Below, piece by piece: positions 1 through 7,584 of a stretch of DNA of 10,251 bases (its first letter is position 1; the number at the start of each line of letters is the position of its first letter). Under the pieces are notes generated by a model. That model made no database searches and was not told where the DNA came from. It worked only from the letters and a program-made list of their open reading frames with translations. Made by a program: the position numbers and the translations under genes. The DNA is from an uncultured Lachnospiraceae bacterium (GTDB lineage: Bacteria > Bacillota > Clostridia > Lachnospirales > Lachnospiraceae), in assembly GCA_910577065.1 (NCBI GenBank), contig CAJTLD010000031.1, positions 1-10,251 on the forward strand, read 5' to 3'.

Positions 1-3000
1 TACCTGCCGCCTTCATCCGGCTTTTAAGTTTTTTTAGCTGCGCCGCAGGCATTTTTTTAGGTATCATTACTTTGCTCTTCGCTGCAGTTCCCTTGAAAGC
101 TTTGCTATTGATTTTCGGGGCTTTTGTTCCCTTAAACGTAATATTTTTCAGCTTAGAACATCCGCTAAACGCCTGCGTACCAATCTTGCTGATATTTTTC
201 CCGATTGTAATTCCTGTTATTTTTGTATTTTTCTGAAATGCTTTCCTATCGATTTCGGTTACTTTAAATGTATATCCGTCTTTTTTCACAGCATCGGGCA
301 CCGTAAGCTTTGATTTCTTCTTTCCGACTGTTTTTACCAGGGAAACGGTTCCGTTTGCGGCATCGGATTTTCTGACTTTAAAACGGAATCCTGCCGCCTC
401 AAACGTCGTTCCTGCCGACGGGACTGCTGTCGTGTTTGGCTGCGGATTCGGATCCTGGCCGACAGGCGGCATCGGTATTGACTTTAACTGATCCTGCGCC
501 CTTTTTAAAGCGCTTAAGGCCTGCTCTACCTCTTCCGGAGTAACGTCCGCCCTGCCCAAAACGCCCTGTGCCTCCGCAAGCGCCGCGCGGTATACCGCTA
601 TGCTCTCCGCCGTAAAACCGGACAGATCTTTTTGTGCCGCCTCGTTTACTGCCGTTTCAAGCAAAAGCCTGTTAGAAGCCGCAAATTTTGCCGTATAAGC
701 CGCATCCGTTTTGATACCAGAAACCATATACGACGCATCCGGCGAACACTGAACGCCTTCTGCATCATACCAGCCCAAGAACGCGTATCCGGCCGCTGCC
801 TGCGCCGTCAGGACAACCGATCCCTCACTCGCCGGTATAAAGCCGTTCGAAGACGAAAAGCTGCCTGCGCTTGCCGAAAGTACGCCGCCCGCTTTTGGAA
901 AGGCGCTGTAACGGATAACAGGAACCTCTTTTTGTTCCTGCAACGGAGAAATCAGTTTTGCATCTGCAAAATCCACATGATCGCTCCAGTCATGTTCGAA
1001 CTCTTCTACAACTAATTTCAGTTCCCGGACGCCTGTAATATCAACGGTGATAAGTTCCATCGGCGTTGCGGCTGTGATGGTACCCGTCTGTTTTAAGAGA
1101 TTCCCGTCGCCATAAACGCAAACTTTAACATCCGGCTCATCCGGCTTGGTAATTTCCTGATCGATTCCCACATAAGAAGAAAATGTCGTATAGCCAAGCC
1201 CTTCGATATCATACACCAACGTACAGGGCGCATGGACTCCCAGCCCTTTTTCAAAAACACGGTCTGCGCCGTCTTCGGACAGAAGGGTAATCGGATTCCT
1301 GTCCGTACTCTTGTCTTTTACCGCCGTCTGCCCGTTGCTGCCGGAAGACTGCGCTTCATCCCAGTCAATATCCGACAGATATGTGGTGCTGATCCCATCC
1401 AGCGCAAAACGGTATACCTTTTCCTTTGCCCCGTTTGGAGAAGTGACGCAAACGTCCAATTTATTGATGCCGGCATGGATGCGAAGCTGCGCATTCAGGC
1501 TGCCCTTGCCTACGCCGACGCTTTTTCCGTCTAAAACGGCTTCTATCCGCGCGTCTGCCTGTTCTGCTTTCAGCTGAATGGAACCCGTCTCTTTTCCGGC
1601 TGATCCGGTATAGGAAGCGCCGTCGCTGTTAAACGGCTGATCGAGCAAAATTCCCTCAGACAGTACGGCGCTCTCTAAGTAGGCATTGTCTTTTGCCGCG
1701 GTGGACGCCATTACCGTTACCGTAACCTCGTTTGACACAATTTTCTCTTCGCCAAAAGGCATATAGGCCAAAACCGTAACCGTTCCCGGCGTAAGCCCGG
1801 TTGCCGTCCCGTCGGCTTCAATTTTCAAAATACTCTCGTCGCTGCTTTCAAACCGGATATTCCTTACTGCCGGGAGTACGTTTGCATTGCCGTTTACGAC
1901 AACGCCTTCCTCCGCTCCGACTGTTACGTCTCCTGTGCCCATGTTGCTTGTCTGGACGTTTAACTTTAAGCCGCCGTCATAATAATTGCCGTCTAACGTC
2001 ACTCCTTTACAGCCGTTAAACGAATACAAATCAGACGACATCACTTTCCCGCTTCCTTCTGCCAAAAGTTTAATCTGCTTACCAGCGCGCAGCGTCTCCC
2101 CGGAAACGCTTAACGTCAGCTTCACGTCCGGATTATAACGGTAAATCTCATTGCCCGTAAAGCTTAAATTTTTGGTACATTTGGCGTTTAACACCTGACC
2201 GTTCTGCATAAAAAACGTATTGTTGCGGACTGCAATATTTTCATGAATGGGCTGTTCCGTAGAAACAGACGGATTGGTCGGCTCTATAAAAATAACCGCG
2301 GCTGACGCTGCCGGGCGTAAGAAGGTATTCCCCTCAATCGTCACGTCTTCCACCGGGCCGGACTCATACCAGCCCTGCGCATCATTTGAAATATATATAG
2401 ACGCCATGCCCATACCGTCGAACAGGTTATCTTTAATTTCAACTTTTTTTCTGGTCGTAACCAAAATACCCCTGGTTGGAACCTGCTTAAATACGTTATT
2501 TTGTATTACTGCGCTTGGGGTATACGTTATATTTTCCACAACATGCGTATTCGGCTGTATTCCCGGCAGCGCCCTGTCCAGCGTAATTTCAATATCCGTC
2601 AGACTACCCGTTCCGCTCTGTTGCGTCCCGGCGTCCCCGGTCGGTCCTTTTACGCTCACTACCTCTGCAACGGAATCCGCTGCCCGGGTCATATTGCCCG
2701 CTGTCATAAACTCCACCTGATCCCCCGGGAAGAAATTCGGGAACCCGGCTGTTTCATGGTGCATATACCGTACCGTAAACGTTTTGTTATCAGCTGATTT
2801 GCTGATAACTTTCATAAATGTCCCGTGAATATTAATGGGATCGTCGTGCGGGTTGACAAACGTACAGTTTTCTACCCGGATCTCCCCTTTACAGCCGGAC
2901 ATCTGCACAAAATCCGCAAATCCTGCCGTACTCCTGCCGCTGCCTTCCGGCACGTCAAAATTGACGCCGTCCAACGTAATATCAGAAGAATTTTGCCCTA

Positions 3001-3931
3001 CCACGCCAAATCCGTACAGGAAATGCGCGTTGACATCTTTGAGCGTAATCCCTTCGCTTTTCCAGAAAAACATAGCCGAATGATCCCTTGTCGTATTGCG
3101 CATCTGATAAGAACGGCCGGCTTTAACATTGTCCGGAACACTGCTGCTGTATGTAAATTTCAGCCTGTGATCGGAAATTTCCGTAATATTGGTAAGCCCG
3201 TTAAACAGCTTTGTTCCTTCACGCACCGTAAGCCCTGTATTTGCGTCGTAAATCTGATTTGCAATATTTGACAGCGCGTTGGTAGCCGTCCAGTAATGGT
3301 TCCCACTGTACGGGCTTATATCGCTTTTCCAGGTAACCGTCGTCCCGTTCACTTCATAATTGAAGCATTCCGGCACCAAGACCGTTGCAGAACGTTCGCT
3401 TTCCTGAACCGATTCCACCGTAACGTCAATAACCGACGGAACCTTAAAATCAAATGAGAGATTTTGGTATGTAACGTTTGTGCAGTCAATTGCGGCAAAT
3501 GTCATCATTCTGCCGTGGAATAAGAACAAAGAACCGTTCCCGTCCAGTATAACATTTTTCATACCCTCAAATAAAAACCCGATGTTTTTCATATTATAAT
3601 TCTGGTTTGCGCCTACGGTATTGGAAATATACAATTCCTTTTTATAGGCCTGATCCTCATAAATATCATACGTACCTTCCGGGAAACTTATCACAACCGG
3701 GACTTCGCCGTCGGCATTCATCTCTTTTGCGTCCGCAATCATCATCTGAATAGCCTCGGCCCAGTCATTTCCTTTGTCCGTATTGACATACCCCATATAA
3801 TCCTCCGCCCGGATTACCTCTGCGTTTTCAAACTCATCTGAATCTGCCGCCTTCACCGAGCCCGCCGGAAAAACAGATACAGACAACATGCATATGATCA
3901 AAATAAACGCCGCCATTTTCTTTATTACCAT
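1..3931 (-). CDS. Secreted multi-domain GH110-like alpha-1,3-galactosidase with NPCBM/CBM51-like, FIVAR and leucine-rich modules (3' end outside window)
   Basis: The frame is open for 1310 codons from ATG 3931 to the window edge. AAAGGAG lies 7 bases before the ATG and supports this start. Residues 1-29 are a signal peptide (KK, hydrophobic core, VKAA before Asp30), so the enzyme is exported. Residues about 30-650 form a right-handed beta-helix rich in N-x-T/F rungs. The stretches at 128-150 (ending FLFHGRMMTF), 281-327 and PHDDPINIHG (361-370) resemble GH110 exo-alpha-1,3-galactosidases, in which a neighbouring Asp pair (here D363, D364) is thought to be catalytic. Next come a Big_2-like domain (655-740), a cadherin-like sandwich (745-846), an NPCBM/CBM51-like module (847-996), an InlB-type repeat (1003-1085 with GYAFLGWYD), a FIVAR helix bundle (1086-1152), a Pro-rich linker, and BspA-type leucine-rich repeats (about 1176-1310). 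Characterised GH110 enzymes are only about 600 residues. Inferred role: removal of terminal alpha-1,3-galactose from host glycans. Family membership is likely; the substrate is a guess. No sortase motif is visible before the edge. Confidence 0.78.
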   Translation of the reverse strand, partial: MVIKKMAAFILIICMLSVSVFPAGSVKAADSDEFENAEVIRAEDYMGYVNTDKGNDWAEAIQMMIADAKEMNADGEVPVVISFPEGTYDIYEDQAYKKELYISNTVGANQNYNMKNIGFLFEGMKNVILDGNGSLFLFHGRMMTFAAIDCTNVTYQNLSFDFKVPSVIDVTVESVQESERSATVLVPECFNYEVNGTTVTWKSDISPYSGNHYWTATNALSNIANQIYDANTGLTVREGTKLFNGLTNITEISDHRLKFTYSSSVPDNVKAGRSYQMRNTTRDHSAMFFWKSEGITLKDVNAHFLYGFGVVGQNSSDITLDGVNFDVPEGSGRSTAGFADFVQMSGCKGEIRVENCTFVNPHDDPINIHGTFMKVISKSADNKTFTVRYMHHETAGFPNFFPGDQVEFMTAGNMTRAADSVAEVVSVKGPTGDAGTQQSGTGSLTDIEITLDRALPGIQPNTHVVENITYTPSAVIQNNVFKQVPTRGILVTTRKKVEIKDNLFDGMGMASIYISNDAQGWYESGPVEDVTIEGNTFLRPAASAAVIFIEPTNPSVSTEQPIHENIAVRNNTFFMQNGQVLNAKCTKNLSFTGNEIYRYNPDVKLTLSVSGETLRAGKQIKLLAEGSGKVMSSDLYSFNGCKGVTLDGNYYDGGLKLNVQTSNMGTGDVTVGAEEGVVVNGNANVLPAVRNIRFESSDESILKIEADGTATGLTPGTVTVLAYMPFGEEKIVSNEVTVTVMASTAAKDNAYLESAVLSEGILLDQPFNSDGASYTGSAGKETGSIQLKAEQADARIEAVLDGKSVGVGKGSLNAQLRIHAGINKLDVCVTSPNGAKEKVYRFALDGISTTYLSDIDWDEAQSSGSNGQTAVKDKSTDRNPITLLSEDGADRVFEKGLGVHAPCTLVYDIEGLGYTTFSSYVGIDQEITKPDEPDVKVCVYGDGNLLKQTGTITAATPMELITVDITGVRELKLVVEEFEHDWSDHVDFADAKLISPLQEQKEVPVIRYSAFPKAGGVLSASAGSFSSSNGFIPASEGSVVLTAQAAAGYAFLGWYDAEGVQCSPDASYMVSGIKTDAAYTAKFAASNRLLLETAVNEAAQKDLSGFTAESIAVYRAALAEAQGVLGRADVTPEEVEQALSALKRAQDQLKSIPMPPVGQDPNPQPNTTAVPSAGTTFEAAGFRFKVRKSDAANGTVSLVKTVGKKKSKLTVPDAVKKDGYTFKVTEIDRKAFQKNTKITGITIGKNISKIGTQAFSGCSKLKNITFKGTKAPKINSKAFKGTAAKSKVMIPKKMPAAQLKKLKSRMKAAG

Positions 3932-4072
3932 AATCTATCTCCTTTATTCCATATTCAATCTGTTTCATTCCCGCCCACTCCGCCAACTGCTCTGCTACGC
4001 CGCTGCCCGCAGGAAGAGCGTTCCGTCATACTGCCCCCTTTCCCCATATTCTTATCGGTTTCAGGCCAATTC
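3932..4072 (-). promoter_or_regulatory. Leader / intergenic region between the AraC regulator and the GH110-like gene
   Basis: This 141-bp stretch precedes the glycosidase on the same strand as the upstream regulator gene. I see no good sigma-70 promoter and no U-tract terminator, so the glycosidase may be co-transcribed with the regulator or depend on an activator. On the minus strand, ATAAGAAT occurs at 4076-4069 and again at 4055-4048, exactly 21 bp apart. A weak -10-like TATGAC lies at 4030-4025. The central part (about 3970-4020) is unusually GC-rich for a leader. It contains a 5-bp inverted repeat, GCTCT/AGAGC, at 3989-3993 and 4015-4019. A 24-codon ATG frame (4029-3955) follows a GGGGG run; its status is doubtful. 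Confidence 0.4.
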
Positions 4073-4076
4073 TTAT
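4048..4076 (-). repeat. 8-bp direct repeat at 21-bp spacing, candidate AraC-type operator
   Basis: Two exact copies of ATAAGAAT (minus strand) occupy 4076-4069 and 4055-4048, start to start 21 bp, that is two helical turns. Many AraC-family proteins bind paired half-sites in direct orientation at about this spacing. The first copy overlaps the stop codon of the regulator gene. That the regulator binds here is an inference. Chance recurrence of an AT-rich octamer in a region of this size is not negligible. Confidence 0.35.
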
Positions 4077-4963
4077 TTTCGATATCCGGAAGGCGTACAT
4101 CCATAAACGTTCCGGAAAGCCCTGGAAAAATAACTCATTTCCTGAAAACCGCACCGGCTTGCGGCAGAAGCAACCGAAATGTCCGTGTTCTTTAACAGTT
4201 CCGCCGCATACTGCAGCCGGTAATTTTTCAGATACGCGCCCGGCGTCGTCCCGATCGTCTGGCGGAAGCAGCGCATACATTCGCTTTCACTGATGCTCGC
4301 GCTTTGCGCAATCTGCCTGACCGTTATGGTTTCACCAAAAAACTGCTGGATAAACGAAAGCATCTGCTTCATGCGCTCATTCTGGCGGATGCTTTTTTCG
4401 GATAAACGTACTGTCTGCACGTCCTGACTGCGCCTTAAGACTGCCATACACTCTGAAAGCGCGCTGCGCACAGCAATCTCATAATCCGGTTCTTCATATG
4501 CACAGCTAAAAAAAGCCTTACGGATATAAGACAACAGTTCCTTCTGCCACAGAACCGCTCCGCTCAGAAAAAAGCCGGGAAGACAGCGATCCGACGTCAG
4601 CGGCAGGACGTACTTCTGCCAGAACACGCTGTCCATACTGCCTCCTACCAGACGGGGATGAAATACCACCGCATGCTGCTTCACACCGGAAGAATCGTTT
4701 TTTTCTGATTGTTCAAAAGCATGCAGGACGCCTGCGTTAATAAAACATCCTTCGCCTTTTTTCATCCGATATGCCTCGGATCCGATATGCGCGGTAACGC
4801 CTCCCTCTTCCGTAATACAAAATTCCAGTTCATCATGCCAGTGCCAGGGGACGGGAAGCGTTTTTTCGTTGTTTTCATAACAAGCCGCAGGAAATGCAAA
4901 GGAACCGTGCGCTTTCAATTCCCGCTTCTGCGGATCCGTCGGGCAAGTACATGGAGCTATCAT
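4073..4963 (-). CDS. AraC-family transcription regulator with cupin sensor domain
   Basis: The protein is a 296-residue cytoplasmic DNA-binding regulator. The N-terminal part is a cupin-type ligand pocket: HWHDELE at 41-47, a glycine-rich turn near 64-72 (KKGEGCFINAG), and H81. A linker helix region follows to about 195. The C-terminal 100 residues carry the two helix-turn-helix units of the AraC family: the first is within 212-240 (ITVRQIAQSASISESECMRCF), and the second, with the family signature, runs through SVASAASRCGFQEMSYFSRAF (263-283) and ends at the typical PSGYRK. Length and layout are standard for sugar-responsive AraC/XylS regulators. The ATG at 4963 is preceded by GAGGGA at 7 bases and by a strong promoter. 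The glycosidase gene lies 141 bp downstream on the same strand, and an exporter gene is divergent. Control of either is likely but unproven, and the inducer is unknown. The family call is firm. Confidence 0.93.
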   Translation of the reverse strand: MIAPCTCPTDPQKRELKAHGSFAFPAACYENNEKTLPVPWHWHDELEFCITEEGGVTAHIGSEAYRMKKGEGCFINAGVLHAFEQSEKNDSSGVKQHAVVFHPRLVGGSMDSVFWQKYVLPLTSDRCLPGFFLSGAVLWQKELLSYIRKAFFSCAYEEPDYEIAVRSALSECMAVLRRSQDVQTVRLSEKSIRQNERMKQMLSFIQQFFGETITVRQIAQSASISESECMRCFRQTIGTTPGAYLKNYRLQYAAELLKNTDISVASAASRCGFQEMSYFSRAFRNVYGCTPSGYRK

Positions 4964-5001
4964 ATTTTTCTCCCTCTTATAAAAAATGGCTGTTTTGTAC
5001 T

Positions 5002-5031
5002 ATTATATGACGGAATAATTCTAAAAATCAA
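5002..5031 (-). promoter_or_regulatory. Sigma-70-type promoter of the AraC regulator gene
   Basis: On the minus strand, the -35 box TTGATT (5031-5026) and a perfect -10 box TATAAT (5007-5002) are 18 bp apart. Transcription would start near 4995, about 30 bases before the ATG at 4963. The -35 box lies inside the dyad at 5024-5039, so a bound protein there would block it. Confidence 0.7.
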
Positions 5032-5039
5032 GCGATTTT
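5024..5039. promoter_or_regulatory. Inverted repeat between divergent promoters, candidate operator
   Basis: The sequence AAAATC-AAGC-GATTTT is a perfect dyad with 6-bp arms. It covers the -35 box of the regulator promoter and ends two bases before the TG of the extended -10 promoter of the exporter. The position suits a site controlling both directions. Which protein would bind it is unknown; AraC proteins more often use direct repeats. Simple AT-rich composition could also explain it. Confidence 0.3.
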
Positions 5040-5041
5040 GA

Positions 5042-5050
5042 TGATATAAT
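5042..5050 (+). promoter_or_regulatory. Extended -10 promoter of the MATE exporter gene
   Basis: The sequence TGATATAAT is a TG-N extended -10 element with a perfect TATAAT box. No good -35 box is present at 16-18 bp upstream, which is usual for extended -10 promoters. Transcription would start near 5057, giving a leader of about 50 bases before the ATG at 5107. Confidence 0.6.
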
Positions 5051-5106
5051 GCTACAGCATCACAACATCACCAATATTTAAAAACGACAGAGAGGAGAAA
5101 CAAAAA

Positions 5107-6462
5107 ATGAACCGTGAATTTTATAAAAAATTATTGTCTTTGGTGCTCCCGATTGCTTTTTCACAGTTTATGCTGTCTTTGGTAGGGGCGTCGGACGCCG
5201 TTATGCTTGGCATGATAAGCCAGGACGCCCTGTCCGCCGTTTCCCTTGCCGGGCAGGTAACGTTTGTCTTTAACCTGTTCCTGACGGCGTTGTGCGCAGG
5301 GGCAAGCATGATGGCGGCGCAGTATTGGGGAACAGGAGACCGTAGCGCCGTCGAAAAAATACTGGCGTTTGTACTGCGCGCCTCCCTTTTGGTTTCATGT
5401 GTATTTTTTGCCGGCTCATTTTTCTTACCGCAGACGCTGATGCGCTTTTTTACGCCGGAAGCGGCGCTGATTGCGGGCGGGTCGGTTTACCTTAAAGCGT
5501 CGTCCGTTTCTTATCTGTTTTGCGGCGTCTCCCAGATCTATCTTTGCATTATGAAAAACAGCGGCCACGCCGTAAAAAGCACTGTGATAAGTTCCTCCGC
5601 CGTCCTGTTAAATATCTTATTAAATGCGCTTTTTATTTTCGGGCTTGGCGACATAAAACCTATGGGCATTGCCGGAGCCGCCCTGGCAACTTCGGCCGCA
5701 AGGGCTGTGGAATGTGCATGGACGGTTATAGATTCCAAGAAAGCCGGGCGGATACGGCTGAACCTGTCTTATTTTTTGCATAAAAACCGTGCCCTTGGCC
5801 GTGTTTACTGGAAATACACCCTGCAGCTTTTGGGAAACCAGCTTGCCTGGGGCTGCGGGTTCACCATGTATTCTGTTGTAATGGGGCATATGGGAAGCGA
5901 CGCTGTGGCGGCAAATTCCATTGCAAACATTGCAAAAAACCTGATGGTATGCTTCTGCATCGGAATCGGCAACGGAGGCAGCATCTTAGTCGGCAACGAA
6001 CTTGGAGCCGGAAGGCTGAAAAAAGCGCGGGAATACGGCGGGAGGCTGTGCCGTCTTGCAATATTAAGCGGCATTGCCTCAGGCGGTCTTTTGCTCCTCA
6101 CCTCGCCCCTTATCCTCCGTTTTTCAGGGCTAAACGGCCAGGCGGAAGAATATTTGAAGTGGATGTTTGCCGTCAGTTCATACTATCTGATCGGAAAGTC
6201 CATCAATACAACGACCATTGGAGGAATTTTCGGAGCCGGGGGAGATACGCAGTTCGGGCTGATTTGCGATACCATAACGCTGTGGTGCGTAACGGTGCCG
6301 CTTGGGTGCATTGCAGCGTTTGTTTTGCACTGGCCGGTGCTTGCAGTCTATTTCGTGCTGAACCTGGACGAAATTGTAAAACTGCCTGTCGTGTACCTGC
6401 ATTACAAAAAATACGCGTGGGTAAACAGCCTGACCCAAAAAACAGCCTGTCTGGAATCCTAA
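5107..6462 (+). CDS. MATE-family multidrug/solute efflux transporter
   Basis: The protein is a 451-residue polytopic membrane protein with about 12 hydrophobic segments, the usual size for MATE exporters, which expel cationic drugs or metabolites using a Na+ or H+ gradient. Family features visible are the first-helix pattern with D30 in LVGASDAVMLG, the conserved A-Q-x-W/Y-G-x-G-D loop at 70-78, the NILLNALFIFG segment near 169-179, and, in the second half, the loop GNELGAG (296-302), which mirrors the first-half loop as expected of a two-fold repeated fold. The ATG follows GAGGAG at 9 bases. The gene is divergent from the AraC regulator across a 143-bp promoter region and convergent with ispG. 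A regulator-exporter pairing is common, so this may be the regulator's main target. The transported compound cannot be deduced. The short tail after the last helix has nothing unusual. Confidence 0.93.
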   Translation: MNREFYKKLLSLVLPIAFSQFMLSLVGASDAVMLGMISQDALSAVSLAGQVTFVFNLFLTALCAGASMMAAQYWGTGDRSAVEKILAFVLRASLLVSCVFFAGSFFLPQTLMRFFTPEAALIAGGSVYLKASSVSYLFCGVSQIYLCIMKNSGHAVKSTVISSSAVLLNILLNALFIFGLGDIKPMGIAGAALATSAARAVECAWTVIDSKKAGRIRLNLSYFLHKNRALGRVYWKYTLQLLGNQLAWGCGFTMYSVVMGHMGSDAVAANSIANIAKNLMVCFCIGIGNGGSILVGNELGAGRLKKAREYGGRLCRLAILSGIASGGLLLLTSPLILRFSGLNGQAEEYLKWMFAVSSYYLIGKSINTTTIGGIFGAGGDTQFGLICDTITLWCVTVPLGCIAAFVLHWPVLAVYFVLNLDEIVKLPVVYLHYKKYAWVNSLTQKTACLES

Positions 6463-6474
6463 CATTTCAGCCGG

Positions 6475-6506
6475 AAAAAAGGAAAGAGACGGTGTGTCTC
6501 TTTCCT
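6475..6506 (-). terminator. Intrinsic terminator of the cdsA-dxr-rseP-ispG operon
   Basis: A perfect 11-bp stem (AGGAAAGAGAC at 6480-6490 pairing with GTCTCTTTCCT at 6496-6506) encloses the 5-base loop GGTGT. Read on the minus strand it is followed directly by a T tract (6480-6475). On the plus strand no T tract follows, so it fits termination of ispG transcripts much better than of the exporter. Its first stem base overlaps the ispG stop codon. Confidence 0.85.
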
Positions 6507-7570
6507 CAATGCCCGCTGTCGTCCCACGCCAGCAGTTCCTTCCGCAGTTCCTCCAAAAGCTGCGCCTCCGGCACCTTTTTATATACCTTCCCTTTTTTGA
6601 TAATCAGACCTTCCCCTATGCCGCCCGCAATCCCGATATCCGCTTCCTTCGCTTCTCCCGGCCCGTTCACCACGCAGCCCATTACGGCGACCTTGAGCGT
6701 AAGCGGAATATCCGCCACCATATTTTCCACCTGGTTTGCCAGCGAAATCAAATCAATCTGCGTCCTGCCGCAGGTCGGGCAGGAAACCACCTCAATACCG
6801 CCTGTCCGAAGTCCGAGCGTCTTTAAAATCAGCTTCGCCGACTTCACTTCTTCCAGCGGATCCCCCGTCAGCGACACGCGGACGGTATCTCCAATCCCCT
6901 GGTGCAGAATCAGCCCCAGCCCGACGGCAGATTTGATATTGCCGCTAATTAGCGTCCCAGCTTCCGTAATCCCGACATGCAGCGGGTGATCCGTTTTTGC
7001 CGCAATCAGCTCATGGGCCTTCACACACATCAGCACGTCCGAAGATTTGATGCTGATCACCAGGTTGTCATACCCCATCTGCTCAATCATGCCCGCTTTA
7101 TCCAGCGCGCTCTCCACAATCCCTTCCGCCGTAACGCCCCGGTATTTTTCCACCAGCTCTTTTTCCAGAGAACCGCTGTTGACGCCGATGCGGATCGGGA
7201 CGTTACGTTCTTTCGCCGCGTCCACAACGGCTTTTAAACGCTCCCTGCCCCCGATATTGCCCGGATTGATGCGGATTTTATCCGCGCCGTGTTCGATTGC
7301 GGCAATCGCCAGGCGGTAGTCAAAATGGATGTCCGCCACAAGCGGAATGGAAATCTGTTTTTTGATTTCAGAAAGCCGCTGCGCCGCTTCCATGGTCGGA
7401 ACGGCGCAGCGGATGATATCGCAGCCCGCCGCCGCCAGGCGGTTTGCCTGCGCTGCGGTGGCTTTGGCATCTTCTGTTTTGGTATTGGTCATAGACTGGA
7501 TTAAGACGGGGTTTCCCCCGCCAATCACGCGGTTTCCGATTGTTACGGTCTTCGTCTGCATCCTTTGCAT
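6506..7570 (-). CDS. ispG: 4-hydroxy-3-methylbut-2-enyl diphosphate synthase (flavodoxin/ferredoxin)
   Basis: IspG (GcpE) is the cytosolic [4Fe-4S] enzyme that reductively opens methylerythritol cyclodiphosphate to HMBPP, the sixth enzyme of the MEP isoprenoid pathway. The 354 residues match the compact bacterial form. The N-terminal TIM-barrel part shows the family start VTIGNRVIGGGNPVLIQSMT (9-28), then VADIHFDYRLA (78-88), KIRINPGNIGG (98-108) and the GVNSGSLE motif (129-136). The C-terminal cluster domain supplies C264 and C267 in CPTCGR and C299 in MGCVVNGPGE; E306 is the likely fourth iron ligand. ATG 7570 has AAAGGAG at 9 bases, and this ribosome site overlaps the rseP stop codon, so the two genes are 14 bases apart and presumably translationally linked. 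It is the last gene before the terminator. Identification is secure. Confidence 0.97.
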   Translation of the reverse strand: MQRMQTKTVTIGNRVIGGGNPVLIQSMTNTKTEDAKATAAQANRLAAAGCDIIRCAVPTMEAAQRLSEIKKQISIPLVADIHFDYRLAIAAIEHGADKIRINPGNIGGRERLKAVVDAAKERNVPIRIGVNSGSLEKELVEKYRGVTAEGIVESALDKAGMIEQMGYDNLVISIKSSDVLMCVKAHELIAAKTDHPLHVGITEAGTLISGNIKSAVGLGLILHQGIGDTVRVSLTGDPLEEVKSAKLILKTLGLRTGGIEVVSCPTCGRTQIDLISLANQVENMVADIPLTLKVAVMGCVVNGPGEAKEADIGIAGGIGEGLIIKKGKVYKKVPEAQLLEELRKELLAWDDSGH

Positions 7571-7584
7571 TTTCTTGTTCTCCT

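Noticed and set aside
632..3271. Several plus-strand frames of 70-157 codons opposite the glycosidase
   Set aside because: They lack ribosome sites and recognisable domains and lie opposite a continuous 1310-codon minus-strand frame with signal peptide and clear modules.
3989..4019. GCTCT/AGAGC hairpin in the glycosidase leader as terminator or attenuator
   Set aside because: The arms are only 5 bp, the inside pairs poorly and no U tract follows, so it is not supported as a terminator.
4026..4280. An 84-codon minus-strand frame overlapping the 3' end of the AraC gene
   Set aside because: It is a shifted reading of the conserved second helix-turn-helix region and has no domain of its own.
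5949..6989. A 346-codon plus-strand frame spanning the exporter end and part of ispG
   Set aside because: It crosses the terminator between two well-identified genes, has Arg/Ser/Pro-rich low-information composition, and is out of frame with the exporter and antisense to ispG.
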